A DNA stretch of 64,000 nucleotides from JBNLBT01 sp050303435 (GCA_050303435.1 JBNLBT010000008.1:1-64000), one strand, 5' to 3'; positions 1 to 8,839 are shown, counted from the stretch's first letter. The notes: generated by a model not told the origin, from the sequence alone. Translations and numbers: made by a program.

Positions 1-241
1 CCCTGAATCGGTCGTCGCTGGATCGGGCAACCACGCCGGCGGCATCGATGCCGGGCGTGTGCGGATACTTGCGGGTTACCCCCTTGTTGCCGGCGGCGGA
101 GAGGGCGTCCTTGTAGTTGATGGCGGCCCAGTGCACGTGCACCCGCACTTGTCCGGATTCAAGCGGATCCAGTGCATGGCTTTGCAGGCGACCGGGCTGG
201 CCCGGAGAGACACGCCACGCTTTGACCTGTCGGGGGGGCAT
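1..241 (-). CDS. Quinone oxidoreductase-like MDR protein (YhdH/AcuI type), N-terminal part
   Basis: Only about the first 80 residues lie in the window; the gene runs off its left edge. The visible part matches the GroES-like N-terminus of the YhdH/AcuI branch of medium-chain reductases: a short beta-rich start, then VHWAAINYKDALS at about residues 40-52 and PHTPGIDAAGVV at about 65-76. In this branch the enzymes reduce acrylyl-CoA or quinones with NADPH, but the cofactor domain is not visible, so the substrate is open. The ATG at 241 lies 20 bases after the upstream oxygenase stop on the same strand, so it is probably the last visible gene of the ccm operon transcript. Confidence 0.7.
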   Translation of the reverse strand, partial: MPPRQVKAWRVSPGQPGRLQSHALDPLESGQVRVHVHWAAINYKDALSAAGNKGVTRKYPHTPGIDAAGVVARSSDDRFR

Positions 242-261
242 GGGCGTCGAATCCGTCGCGC

Positions 262-1203
262 TTAAAGTCCGATTTCCTTGATGCGCTGGTCGAGAAATGC
301 CTGAGAGGTGATGTCGGGGTATTTGGCCCCGCTGCCCACGCAGGACGGGATGCAGCTGAGCACCGCTTCAGGGTGCGGATGACAGAAAAACGGCATGGAA
401 TAGCGCGCCGAGGTGTCGTTGCTGGGATTGACCACACGGTGCGTAGTGGCCGGGATCACGTCGTTGCACATGCGCGAGAGCATGTCGCCGGAATCCACCA
501 CGATTTGCGCCGGTGTGCTTTCCACCGCCAGCCACTGACCATCGCGGTCCAACAATTCCAGGCCGCTGTCGGTGGCACCCACCAGTAAAGTGATCAGGTT
601 GATGTCTTCATGCGCAGCGGCGCGCACCGAATTGGCCAGATTGAATTCCTTCAATGGCGGGTAGTGTATGGCGCGCAGGATGGAATTGCCGTCCGCGGTG
701 AGTTTTTCAAAATAATCCGGCGCCACATCCAGCGAAGTGGCCAGGGATTTGAACATGGTTTGTGCCACCCGATCGAGTTGCTGATACAGGCCCCAGGTTT
801 TTTCCCGGAAACCGGGTATTTCCTTGTCGGCCCAGACGTTGTTGGGGTAGACACGGTACAGGGGGTTGTCGGCGCCGAGTTCTCGACCGACGTGCCAGTA
901 CTCTTTCAGATCCGGGTTGTCGGGGTTGTCCTTGGCGTGTTCAACCAGTTTGGGCACGTAGCCGCGACGGCCGCCGTTGTGGCAATTGTAGTGCTGCTTG
1001 ATCTCTGTGGGCAGGGCAAAAAACTGTTTGAACATGTCGTAACAGTCTTCCACCAGTTGAAAATCAAAATCGTGCGGATTCAACACAATGAAACCATAGT
1101 CTTTGAGACCGGCGTAAAAATTGTCGATGAAACGCTGTTTTTCCAGGTTGCTGCCTTCCAGGTAATCAACCAGATTCAATTCGGGTACTTTTCGTGTGCT
1201 CAT
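262..1203 (-). CDS. Isopenicillin N synthase-like Fe(II)/2-oxoglutarate oxygenase
   Basis: A 313-residue non-haem iron oxygenase of the IPNS/2OG-Fe(II) family. The full iron triad is visible: H198 and D200 in AHEDIN, and H255 in TTHRVV. R267 and S269 in RYS form the 2-oxoglutarate (or ACV) carboxylate site. The N-terminal DIOX_N part lies at about residues 8-120. Its ATG overlaps the ccmI stop (ATGA), so it is translated with the ccm operon. The substrate cannot be read from sequence. A role in beta-lactam synthesis is unlikely because no ACV synthetase or other pathway gene is present; amino-acid or small-metabolite hydroxylation is more likely. Confidence 0.85.
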   Translation of the reverse strand: MSTRKVPELNLVDYLEGSNLEKQRFIDNFYAGLKDYGFIVLNPHDFDFQLVEDCYDMFKQFFALPTEIKQHYNCHNGGRRGYVPKLVEHAKDNPDNPDLKEYWHVGRELGADNPLYRVYPNNVWADKEIPGFREKTWGLYQQLDRVAQTMFKSLATSLDVAPDYFEKLTADGNSILRAIHYPPLKEFNLANSVRAAAHEDINLITLLVGATDSGLELLDRDGQWLAVESTPAQIVVDSGDMLSRMCNDVIPATTHRVVNPSNDTSARYSMPFFCHPHPEAVLSCIPSCVGSGAKYPDITSQAFLDQRIKEIGL

Positions 1204-2324
1204 TCAACCACCTGATCCAGAATTAATTCAATCAATTGCGATGTTTCGCTGTTGTAACGCTTTACGCGCGAAATTATATCACCACTCGATGGCGTGGCAG
1301 TACCGCTTTTACTGTATTTGGCCGAGATCAGCAACTCACCGGAGGCTTCCAGTGTGGCGCCCGGCTGGATCACGTCGCGCTCATTTAAAGTCAATTCCAC
1401 CGGCCATTGCCTGGGTTCAATGCGGCGAGCGGCGAGCGGCATCGGAGGGCCGTCCGCGCGCCGCGCGGCAATGAACAGCACGCCGCCGTTGAGCTGGGCG
1501 CGCACGGCGTCGGTCGCGCGCACGCGCACGCGGATGCCCCCTGCAACAGGCGCATCGTCGCCGGCCTGCAACGCAGGCAGGCCCAATTCACCGCGCAGAC
1601 TGTTCAGCTGCTGCAACAAGGCATCGCGTGCCCGCGCATCCTGCACCAGCGGCAGCAGGCGCGTCCACAGGGCGTTGGCTTGTTCGAGTCGCTCATGGCT
1701 CAGATGGCCCATGCCCAGCAGCCACAGGGCTTTTTGGTTGTCTGGATTGATTTGCAGGGCGCTCTGCAGCCACTGCATGGATTCATCGGGCAGTTGTCGG
1801 GAGCCGGCGGCGTAGGCCAAGGCCTCGGCCAGTTCGGTCATCAACACATCGGACTGCGGCGCCAGTTGCAGTGCTTTGCGATACGCAGTCACCGCCTGCG
1901 CGTGGCGTTGCAGTGACACCAGACTTCGGGCCAGCAGGGTCTGGCCTTCCAGGTCATCCGGATTTTCTGCCAGACGTTGTTGTAAACGCCGCATGGCGGT
2001 TTCCAGATCGGGCGCATCGGCCGCCGATTGCGCGCTGGCCGGTGGCGGGGATTGTTGCAACACGGAAAACAGCCACAGGGAGGCTGGCCCCGACAACAGC
2101 AGCACCAGCGCCGTCATGCGCCAGCTTGCACCGGCGTCGCGCACTTGCATGACCGCCTGCAGGCGCGCGCCGATGCGTTCGCGTTCGCTGGCATCCAGGT
2201 CCGGTTTTTTCAGTTGTTGCAATAACCAGGCGCGTTCGCGTCGGCGTTCATTGCCATGATACAGCAGGAAAAACAGCGCGCCGGCGGTCAGCGCAATGGC
2301 GCTTGGGATCAGCAGATCATGCAT
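1200..2324 (-). CDS. ccmI: Cytochrome c maturation protein CcmI (apocytochrome chaperone)
   Basis: A 374-residue protein with an N-terminal membrane segment (about residues 5-21), a cytoplasmic loop with a basic stretch, a second hydrophobic segment (about 70-88), then periplasmic TPR repeats (about 110-240) and a C-terminal beta-rich domain. This is the CcmI layout; CcmI holds the C-terminus of unfolded apocytochrome c for haem ligation by CcmF/CcmH. It starts eight bases inside ccmH, and its stop overlaps the next gene. It is the last of the nine ccm genes. Confidence 0.9.
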   Translation of the reverse strand: MHDLLIPSAIALTAGALFFLLYHGNERRRERAWLLQQLKKPDLDASERERIGARLQAVMQVRDAGASWRMTALVLLLSGPASLWLFSVLQQSPPPASAQSAADAPDLETAMRRLQQRLAENPDDLEGQTLLARSLVSLQRHAQAVTAYRKALQLAPQSDVLMTELAEALAYAAGSRQLPDESMQWLQSALQINPDNQKALWLLGMGHLSHERLEQANALWTRLLPLVQDARARDALLQQLNSLRGELGLPALQAGDDAPVAGGIRVRVRATDAVRAQLNGGVLFIAARRADGPPMPLAARRIEPRQWPVELTLNERDVIQPGATLEASGELLISAKYSKSGTATPSSGDIISRVKRYNSETSQLIELILDQVVE

Positions 2325-2709
2325 GGTCGGTGGCCTTGATTTTTTTCAATAATACGATGAGCCCAATCAGCAACAGCGCAAAAGGCGCCAACCACAACGC
2401 CAGGGTGTCGGCGCGCAGCGGCGGATCATAGCGCACGAAATCGCCGTAGCGCTGCACCAGATAATCAACAATTTGCTGCTCGCTTTGTCCGGCGTTGAGT
2501 TGTGTGAAGATCAACTCTTTCAACTCGCCGGCGAGCGGTGCATCGGAATCGGCGATGTTCTGATTCTGGCACACCAGACAGCGGGTTTCCTCAATCAGTC
2601 GTTTAAACACCTGTTCCTTCAGTGGGTCATTGAATTCATACACTTCATATGCTTGCAGTGAAAAGCTCAGAATCAAACTTAAAAATATTTTGCAGGCTGT
2701 GCGCTTCAT
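2317..2709 (-). CDS. ccmH: Cytochrome c maturation thiol oxidoreductase CcmH
   Basis: A 130-residue CcmH/CcmL-type protein. It has a signal peptide (about residues 1-20), the RCxxC redox motif (C44, C47 in RCLVCQNQ) and one C-terminal membrane helix (about 105-122). The short form, with a separate CcmI carrying the TPR part, is the arrangement seen in Pseudomonas and alphaproteobacteria rather than the fused CcmH of E. coli. It reduces the apocytochrome CxxCH disulfide and works with CcmG and CcmF. Start and stop overlap its neighbours by four and eight bases. Confidence 0.95.
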   Translation of the reverse strand: MKRTACKIFLSLILSFSLQAYEVYEFNDPLKEQVFKRLIEETRCLVCQNQNIADSDAPLAGELKELIFTQLNAGQSEQQIVDYLVQRYGDFVRYDPPLRADTLALWLAPFALLLIGLIVLLKKIKATDHA

Positions 2710-3239
2710 TTTTGCACTCCATACTGGCGAATGAATGGCATCAGTTCCTCCTCGATTACGCGGGGGTTCACTTCGCCCACCACCTTGTGCCGAACAACGC
2801 CTTGGGCGTCTATGAAAAAAGTTTCCGGCGCGCCATAGACACCAAAATCAATGGAGGTTTTGCCATCGTCCACCAGCACCGCCGTGTACGGATTGCCAAA
2901 GCGCTGCAGCCAGGCCTCCGCATTGGCATGATCGTCCATGTAATTGAAACCGTAGACATCGATCAGACCTGCATCGACGATGCTTTGGATGTGCGGGTGT
3001 TCCACCCGGCAATTGGGACACCAGCTGCCCCAGACATTGAGCAGATAAGCCTGGCCCAGCAGATCGGCCTTGCTCAGCGTGCGATCGCCGCTCAGCGTGG
3101 GCAGAGAGAAATCGGGGGCCGGTTTGCCGATCAGCGGCGAGGGCACAATCTTGGGGTCTTTGCCGATGCCCTGATACAGCAGCCAGAATAAAGCGACAAA
3201 AGCCAGCAACGGCAACAGACTGAGCAGAATTTTCTTCAT
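2706..3239 (-). CDS. ccmG: Thiol:disulfide oxidoreductase CcmG/DsbE
   Basis: A 177-residue membrane-anchored thioredoxin-fold protein. An N-terminal anchor (about residues 4-22) is followed by the thioredoxin domain with WCPNC at 73-77 (catalytic C74 and C77). The family usually shows WCPTC or WCPSC, so N76 is a minor variation. The GKPAPDFSLP entry and the acidic patch after the motif match CcmG. It keeps apocytochrome c and CcmH reduced in the periplasm. It overlaps both ccmF and ccmH by four bases. Confidence 0.95.
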   Translation of the reverse strand: MKKILLSLLPLLAFVALFWLLYQGIGKDPKIVPSPLIGKPAPDFSLPTLSGDRTLSKADLLGQAYLLNVWGSWCPNCRVEHPHIQSIVDAGLIDVYGFNYMDDHANAEAWLQRFGNPYTAVLVDDGKTSIDFGVYGAPETFFIDAQGVVRHKVVGEVNPRVIEEELMPFIRQYGVQK

Positions 3240-5179
3240 TTGACCGGCACCGTTTGTTGCATCAATTCATCCAGCCGTGTGCGATCGACGCGTCGGTGAG
3301 ATCGATCCGCCACGGCAATCAGTGCGCCCAACAACATCATCAGTCCGCCGAACCACATCCAGCGGATGAAGGGTTTGATGTATATGCGCACTGACCAGCC
3401 GCCATCGTCACCGATGGGATTGCCCAGAGAGATGTATACATCCTGTGTGAGTCGTGGATCAATGGCCGCTTCAGTCATGGGTTTTTGTTGCCGTGGATAA
3501 TAGCGTTTCTGCGGGTGCAGGGTGATCGCATCGCCGTTGGGGTAACGCAAGTCGAATGCGCCCTGATCGGCGCGGTAATTTTCCCGTTCCACTTGTTGCA
3601 CGCCGGTGAAGCGCATTTCAATGCCATGCACCGTTTCCGTTTGACCCGGCTGCATCAGCAGGTCCTTCTCTACGTCGGTGTGCTCGGTCATCGATACCCC
3701 AAAGACAAACACCGCCACACCGAGATGCGCCATGTGCATGCCAATAACAGCGGCGGTGAAACGGCCCCGCTGTGTGGCCATGGCACGCAGTGCCGTGAAC
3801 AGCAGCCAGCTGGCGCCCAGCAGGCCAAAGATCGCTTTGATGTGTAAGGGTTTGAAGACCCACCACAGCAGCGCCGTGAGCGCCAAGGCCAGCAGGGCCA
3901 TCAGCCCCATGGGCCGCAGCAACGGTCTGAACGCGTCGCGGTGCCAGCGCATCATCGCGCCAAAAGGCAAAAGAAACACCGCCGGCGCCATCAACAGGTA
4001 AAACACCAGCCCAAAATACGGCGCACCCACGGAAATTTTCTTGCCAAAAGCTTCAAAAATCAGCGGAAACAGGGTGCCCAGCAGTATGGCAAAGGCCGCG
4101 ACACTGAAGATCAACGAGTTGAGCAGCATCAGGGTTTCCCGCGATGCCAGTTCAATCGACTGAGTGGACTTCAAGCGCCCGGCTCGCAGCGCGTACAGGC
4201 TCAACCCCCCGCCGGTGAACACGCCCAGCAGGGCCAGCACAAACAGGCCTCGTCCGGGGTCGGCGGCGAAGGAGTGCACCGATGTGAGCACGCCTGAACG
4301 CACCAGAAAGGTGCCCAGCACACTCAGACTGAAGGCCACAATGGCCAGCAGCACGGTCCAGCCGCGAAACGCGTTTTTGCGTTGCGAGACCGCCTGCACG
4401 TGAATCAACGCGGTGCCGGCCAGCCACGGCAGGAATGCGGCGTTTTCCACCGGATCCCAGAACCACCAGCCGCCCCAGCCCAGTTCGTAATAAGCCCACC
4501 AGCTGCCCAGCACCAGGCCGACGGTGAGAAAGGCCCAGGCCAGGTTGGTCCAGCGGTGCGACCAGCGAATCCAGTGTTCATCAATGCGCCCGCCGATCAG
4601 TGCGGCGATGGACAGGGCAAAGGCCACCGACAGGCCCACGTAGCCCATGTACAACAAGGGCGGGTGCAGAATCAGACCGATGTCCTGCAACAATGGATTC
4701 AGATCAAAGCCATCCTGCGGCACCGGAAAGGTGCGGTCGAACGGGTTGGATGTGAACAGCACAAAGGCCAGAAACCCCAGCGCCACCAGGCCCAGCACCG
4801 ACAACACGCGCGCCACTTGAGACAGGCTCAAAGATTGGCTGAAGCGCGCCACCAGGGCAATCCACAGGCATTGGATGGTGACCCACATCAGGATCGAGCC
4901 TTCGTGCCCACCCCACACCGCAGAGACGCGGTAGCGCAGCGGCAGCAGGCTGTTGGAGTTGCGCCACACGTAGGTGACGGAAAAGTCCTGCAGCACGAAC
5001 AAGACAACCAGCACCGCAAAGGTGGCCAGCGACAGGGCAAACAGGGTGTAGGCCAGTGGCCGGGCGCTGCGCATCCAGGTTTGACGGCCGCTGAAATAAC
5101 CCGCCATCGGCAACAGCATCAACACAAAAGCACACAGCGTGCTCAGGATCAACAGATATAAACCGCTGTCAGCCAGCAT
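3236..5179 (-). CDS. ccmF: Haem lyase subunit CcmF
   Basis: A 647-residue polytopic membrane protein, the usual CcmF size. The tryptophan-rich WWD haem-handling signature (WGGWWFWDPVEN) lies near residue 230, with conserved periplasmic histidines around it, and about 13-15 hydrophobic segments span the length. A large periplasmic loop lies near residues 500-590 before the last helix. CcmF takes haem from holo-CcmE and, with CcmH/CcmI, ligates it to the CxxCH of apocytochrome c. The start overlaps the ccmE stop by one base. Confidence 0.97.
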   Translation of the reverse strand: MLADSGLYLLILSTLCAFVLMLLPMAGYFSGRQTWMRSARPLAYTLFALSLATFAVLVVLFVLQDFSVTYVWRNSNSLLPLRYRVSAVWGGHEGSILMWVTIQCLWIALVARFSQSLSLSQVARVLSVLGLVALGFLAFVLFTSNPFDRTFPVPQDGFDLNPLLQDIGLILHPPLLYMGYVGLSVAFALSIAALIGGRIDEHWIRWSHRWTNLAWAFLTVGLVLGSWWAYYELGWGGWWFWDPVENAAFLPWLAGTALIHVQAVSQRKNAFRGWTVLLAIVAFSLSVLGTFLVRSGVLTSVHSFAADPGRGLFVLALLGVFTGGGLSLYALRAGRLKSTQSIELASRETLMLLNSLIFSVAAFAILLGTLFPLIFEAFGKKISVGAPYFGLVFYLLMAPAVFLLPFGAMMRWHRDAFRPLLRPMGLMALLALALTALLWWVFKPLHIKAIFGLLGASWLLFTALRAMATQRGRFTAAVIGMHMAHLGVAVFVFGVSMTEHTDVEKDLLMQPGQTETVHGIEMRFTGVQQVERENYRADQGAFDLRYPNGDAITLHPQKRYYPRQQKPMTEAAIDPRLTQDVYISLGNPIGDDGGWSVRIYIKPFIRWMWFGGLMMLLGALIAVADRSHRRVDRTRLDELMQQTVPVK

Positions 5180-5607
5180 CAGGACTCCTTGTTTTTCATG
5201 GCTTCATGCACTTCCGGTGGCATGTAGTTTTCGTCGTGTTTGGCCAGCACTTCATCGGCCTGAAACACCCCGGTCGCGTCCAGTTGTCCGATGGCGATGA
5301 TGCCCTGGCCCTCGCGAAACAGATCCGGCAATATGCCGGCAAATTCCACTGTGGTCACGTGCGCGTTGTCGGTCAGGTCAAAACGCACCTTGAGTTCTTC
5401 CTGCGCGTGCTGCACACTGCCTTCCACCACCATGCCGCCGAGACGGAAATTGCGGTTTTTCGGGTAGTCACCGTTGTGAATGTGCGAGGGGTCTTTGAAA
5501 TACTGAATGTTGTCCTTGAATGCGGTCAGCATCAATGCGGTGACCACACCGGCGCCGATCAGCACCAGCGCGATCAGCATCAATCTCTTTTTACGGGTGG
5601 GTGTCAT
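5179..5607 (-). CDS. ccmE: Periplasmic haem chaperone CcmE
   Basis: A 142-residue protein with a signal anchor (about residues 9-28), an OB-fold beta barrel and the haem-attachment motif KHDENYMP, in which H124 is the covalent haem ligand and Y128 the axial ligand. CcmE carries haem from CcmABCD to CcmF. The gene overlaps ccmD by four bases (ATGA) and ccmF by one. Confidence 0.96.
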   Translation of the reverse strand: MTPTRKKRLMLIALVLIGAGVVTALMLTAFKDNIQYFKDPSHIHNGDYPKNRNFRLGGMVVEGSVQHAQEELKVRFDLTDNAHVTTVEFAGILPDLFREGQGIIAIGQLDATGVFQADEVLAKHDENYMPPEVHEAMKNKES

Positions 5608-5762
5608 GATTTGTGTTTTCTCCTCAACGACATCAACAAACGTTTCACGCGGCTTTTTTGTGCCCGAATGGTCAGCCAGTCCAGCACCAGCAAAAGCACA
5701 AAACCGCCGATGGAAGACCAGACGTAAAACCCATAGCCGCCCATGGCCAGAAATTCACTCAT
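5604..5762 (-). CDS. ccmD: Haem exporter accessory protein CcmD
   Basis: A 52-residue small membrane protein. The ATG at 5762 gives an ATGA overlap with the ccmC stop; the longer reading frame upstream adds 36 residues that overlap ccmC and look unlike the family. The sequence has the GGYGFYVW start typical of CcmD, one membrane helix (about residues 8-27), then a basic cytoplasmic tail. CcmD helps release holo-CcmE from the CcmABC complex. Confidence 0.9.
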   Translation of the reverse strand: MSEFLAMGGYGFYVWSSIGGFVLLLVLDWLTIRAQKSRVKRLLMSLRRKHKS

Positions 5763-6514
5763 GCGCGCTGCTCCTGCGCCACATCGGCGACCCATTTTTT
5801 GTGCATTTCCGTGTTCAGCAGATACAGCCGCGCCCGGGACAGCAGCGAATAGCCGTAGTAAAACTTGCACGCCAGGGCCATCACCAGCAACGGGCGCAAC
5901 ATGCTCCAGGGCATTTTATTCTCCTTGAACAGCGACACGGTGGTGCCTTGATGTATGCTGGACCACCATTTCACGGAATAATGAATCACCGGCAGATTGA
6001 CCAGCCCAATGATGGCCACCAGCGCCGTGATGCGGGCGGCTTTTCGCGGGTCTTCGGCGTAGGCCGCGTGCAGGGCGATCAGACCAAAATACAGAAACAG
6101 CAGCACCAGCTCCGATGTCATGCGCGCGTCCCAGTCCCAGTAGGTGCCCCACATCGGCTTGCCCCACATCATGCCGGTGAGCAGGGTGATGGCGGTGAAG
6201 GCGGTGCCGACCGGCAATGAAGCGATCATCAGGGCTTCGGCCACCTTGATGCGCCAGATGTAAGCGATCAGGCCACACAGCCCGACCACGGCGTAAATCA
6301 TCATCGACATCCAGGCCGAGGAGGCGTGCACAAAAATAATCCGATAGGCATCTTTTTGCTGGTAGTCTTCCGGCGCCAGCAGCAGGCCATCATACAGCGC
6401 CCAACCGCCCAGCAACAGGGCACAGCCCAGCAACCATGGCGCCAGCGCACCGCTGAAGCGGTAAAATGTGGGGGGCGAACCCATTTGATGGTACAGTTTG
6501 ACCAGTTTGTTCAT
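5759..6514 (-). CDS. ccmC: Haem delivery protein CcmC
   Basis: A 251-residue protein with six membrane helices and the WWD-type motif GTYWDWDARMTSELVL near residues 125-140. It is flanked by the two conserved histidines (FVHASSAW and VIHYSVKWW) that coordinate haem. CcmC places haem onto CcmE at the periplasmic face. A 94-base gap separates it from ccmB, the only real gap within the ccm operon. Confidence 0.96.
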   Translation of the reverse strand: MNKLVKLYHQMGSPPTFYRFSGALAPWLLGCALLLGGWALYDGLLLAPEDYQQKDAYRIIFVHASSAWMSMMIYAVVGLCGLIAYIWRIKVAEALMIASLPVGTAFTAITLLTGMMWGKPMWGTYWDWDARMTSELVLLFLYFGLIALHAAYAEDPRKAARITALVAIIGLVNLPVIHYSVKWWSSIHQGTTVSLFKENKMPWSMLRPLLVMALACKFYYGYSLLSRARLYLLNTEMHKKWVADVAQEQRA

Positions 6515-6608
6515 GCAATCGTGTCCATTAAAATTTGCCGCGCACCATTGTCGCCGGATTCAAGTCTTGCTGCAACGTGTTCAGCTGTTGTTGATGTGTG
6601 CACGCGAA
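6515..6608 (-). other. 94-base spacer between ccmB and ccmC
   Basis: The only sizeable gap inside the ccm operon. I find no conserved reading frame, strong hairpin or convincing promoter here, and the start of ccmC has only a weak ribosome-binding site. Confidence 0.4.
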
Positions 6609-7268
6609 TCATTCCAGGTTGGTGCGGATCGCCGCGGCCGTGGCCCAGGGCAGCAGCAACAGGGAAGTCACCAGCATGGCGCCGAGCAACAGCAGGTGTC
6701 CGCGCGCGGAATTGGACAGCAGCGTCTCGGTCACCGCGCCAGCGCCGAAAATCAACAAAGGCACCATCAGCGGCATCACCAGCACAGTCAGCAACATGCC
6801 ACCGTTGTTTAGACGCATCACCAGCGCTGAACCCAAGGCGCCCATCAGGCTGAATATGGGGGTGCCCAGCAACAATGACAAGATCAGCACCGGCAGCGCC
6901 GGCTGTGGCATGTGCAGCAGCAGCGCCGCCAGGGGCGCAAACAGCAACACCGGAATGCCGGTCAGTATCCAGTGTGCCAACGATTTGGCCAGCACCACCT
7001 GAACCAGCGGAGCCGGGCACAAAAAATAGGCTTCCAGAGAGCCGTCCTCGTAGTCTTCCTTGAAAATCTGCTCCAGAGTCAGCAGCGTGGACAGCAAAGC
7101 CAAAATCCAGATCACCGCAGCGGCGATCTGGCTCAGGCCCTGATGTGATGCCCCCAGCGCCAGCGGGAACATCAGAATCACCAGGGTCTGAAAAGCCAAC
7201 GGCTGGATGATTTGCGTCTTGCGCCGCCAGCCGGAAATCAGGTCGCGTTTGATCAGAGCCCCGATCAC
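6609..7268 (-). CDS. ccmB: Haem exporter permease CcmB
   Basis: A 219-residue integral membrane protein with about six helices; CcmB proteins are usually close to 220 residues. I chose the GTG at 7268 because it gives a GTGA overlap with the ccmA stop and begins VIGALIKRDL, the family's usual N-terminus. A longer in-frame reading (to 7385) would add 39 residues that lie inside ccmA and have no family character. CcmB pairs with CcmA to drive the release of holo-CcmE by ATP hydrolysis. Confidence 0.93.
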   Translation of the reverse strand: MIGALIKRDLISGWRRKTQIIQPLAFQTLVILMFPLALGASHQGLSQIAAAVIWILALLSTLLTLEQIFKEDYEDGSLEAYFLCPAPLVQVVLAKSLAHWILTGIPVLLFAPLAALLLHMPQPALPVLILSLLLGTPIFSLMGALGSALVMRLNNGGMLLTVLVMPLMVPLLIFGAGAVTETLLSNSARGHLLLLGAMLVTSLLLLPWATAAAIRTNLE

Positions 7269-7903
7269 GCCGCTTCCAAATGCACATTGATGTCGCAGCG
7301 TTCGCGCAACGCCGCGTCGTTGTGCGCGGTGATCAACACCGCGCCACCACGTCCCAGGTGTGAATGAATTTTGCCATTGAACCAATCCTGTCCGGGGCGA
7401 TCCAGATTGACCGCCGGTTCATCCAGAATCCACAATGGGCAGTTGATCAAACTCAGCCGGGCCAGAGACAGTCGTTTTTTCTGTCCCGCGGACAGGCGCC
7501 CGGCCAACAACAGTTCGCGGCCGTTCAGGCCGGCGTCATGCAAGGCATCGTAGAGGGCTTCGGTGTCTCCAGTGAAGCCTTTGAGGCGCGCGAGAAATTG
7601 CAGGTTTTCCTCGCAGCTCAGGTGATTTTTCAGGCCCGATTTGTGGCCGATGTAAACGCTCTGACGACGCCATTCAAGGGGGTCGGCGCCCGGCAGACGG
7701 TCGATGCGTCCGTGGTGCCAGGTGTTCAGGCCGCTGAGGCTTTCCAGCAGGGTGGTTTTGCCAACCCCGTTGTTGCCACTGAAGAGCACCATCTGCCCGC
7801 TTTGCACTGTCAGACTGACGGGTTTGAACAACGGCAACCCGCCTTTTTCACAGACCACCTGGTCCACACTCAGGTATGTGACGGGTTGTACTTGACTGCT
7901 CAA
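7265..7903 (-). CDS. ccmA: Haem exporter ATP-binding protein CcmA
   Basis: A 212-residue ABC ATPase: Walker A GNNGVGKTT at about 43-51, signature LSAGQKKRL near 135, Walker B LWILDEP near 155, and the switch histidine in ITAHND. The start is TTG at 7903; an AAGG ribosome-binding site seven bases upstream supports it, and no ATG or GTG lies nearby upstream. It is the first gene of the ccm operon, behind a good sigma-70-like promoter at 7931-7959. Confidence 0.94.
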   Translation of the reverse strand: MSSQVQPVTYLSVDQVVCEKGGLPLFKPVSLTVQSGQMVLFSGNNGVGKTTLLESLSGLNTWHHGRIDRLPGADPLEWRRQSVYIGHKSGLKNHLSCEENLQFLARLKGFTGDTEALYDALHDAGLNGRELLLAGRLSAGQKKRLSLARLSLINCPLWILDEPAVNLDRPGQDWFNGKIHSHLGRGGAVLITAHNDAALRERCDINVHLEAA

Positions 7904-7930
7904 AACAGGGCCTTAAAATGAAGCCTGACA

Positions 7931-7959
7931 ATTCTATGTATATTCGTCCGCATTGTAAA
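7931..7959 (-). promoter_or_regulatory. Sigma-70-like promoter of the ccm operon
   Basis: On the minus strand, TTTACA (-35, 7954-7959) and TAGAAT (-10, 7931-7936) are separated by exactly 17 bases, each one mismatch from consensus. Transcription would start near 7924, about 20 bases before the ccmA TTG. Confidence 0.6.
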
Positions 7960-8051
7960 GTCAAACCGCCCGCTCTTGCACGTCTTCGGCGCACGCACTG
8001 GCTGAACTGCCGGGCTTCGTTCAACGCATTCAACCGTCATGGGAACAACGC

Positions 8052-8756
8052 ATGCTGAAACAATCCATAGTGGTCCTCACCGGCGCCGGCATTTCGGCGG
8101 AATCGGGCCTGAAAACATTTCGCGATCACGACGGTTTGTGGGAAAACCACCGGGTTGAGGACGTGGCCACTTGCGAGGCATTCGAGCGCGATCCACAGCT
8201 GGTGCACCGTTTTTACAACGCCCGCCGGGCCAATCTGGCCCAGGTGGAGCCAAACGCGGCACACCGCGCGCTGGTGGCGCTGGAGCAGGGCTGTGAAAAC
8301 CTGCTGCTGGTGACGCAAAACGTGGACGATTTGCATCAGCGCGCCGGCAGTCAATCGGTGCTGCCCATGCACGGCTCCCTGCTGCAAAAACGTTGCCTGC
8401 ATTGCCAAACGGTGTCGACGCAGCGTGAGGACATCGCGGTGGATTCTGTGTGTCAGGACTGCGGTCAGGCCGGCGGCTTGCGTCCCCACATTGTGTGGTT
8501 CGGTGAAATGCCGATTGGCATGGATGAAATCCACGCGGCGCTGTGCACATGTGATGTGTTCATTTCCATCGGCACCTCTGGCTCCGTGTACCCAGCGGCC
8601 GGGCTGGTGCAGGTGGCGCGCGCCGCCGGCGCGCACACGGTGGAATTGAACCTGGTGCCTTCGGATGTGCAAAATGACTTCGCCGAACACCACTATGGAC
8701 CCGCTTCCGAAGTGGTGCCGGCCTATGTGGCCTCTCTTTTGCATGAGGCTGAGTAA
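8052..8756 (+). CDS. cobB: NAD-dependent protein deacylase, Sir2 family (CobB)
   Basis: A 234-residue sirtuin. It shows the NAD-binding GAGISAESG motif (11-19), the TQNVDDLH motif (88-95) and catalytic H107 in MHGS. Its zinc-binding pairs are C115/C118 and C134/C137. Y55 and R58 in FYNAR match the pair that lets class III sirtuins such as E. coli CobB accept succinyl groups, so both deacetylase and desuccinylase activity are expected. It is transcribed away from the ccm operon. The ATG at 8052 has a GGGAA sequence just upstream. Confidence 0.93.
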   Translation: MLKQSIVVLTGAGISAESGLKTFRDHDGLWENHRVEDVATCEAFERDPQLVHRFYNARRANLAQVEPNAAHRALVALEQGCENLLLVTQNVDDLHQRAGSQSVLPMHGSLLQKRCLHCQTVSTQREDIAVDSVCQDCGQAGGLRPHIVWFGEMPIGMDEIHAALCTCDVFISIGTSGSVYPAAGLVQVARAAGAHTVELNLVPSDVQNDFAEHHYGPASEVVPAYVASLLHEAE

Positions 8757-8839
8757 AACCCGTCGCGCCACTTGACAGGGCCGCCACAGACTGCAAAATA
8801 GTCGACTTTAAATCGATACGGCAACGGGAGCGGCGGCGC

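Noticed and set aside
262..1203. Beta-lactam biosynthesis from the isopenicillin N synthase-like gene
   Set aside because: The family is broad, and no ACV synthetase or other pathway gene is present.
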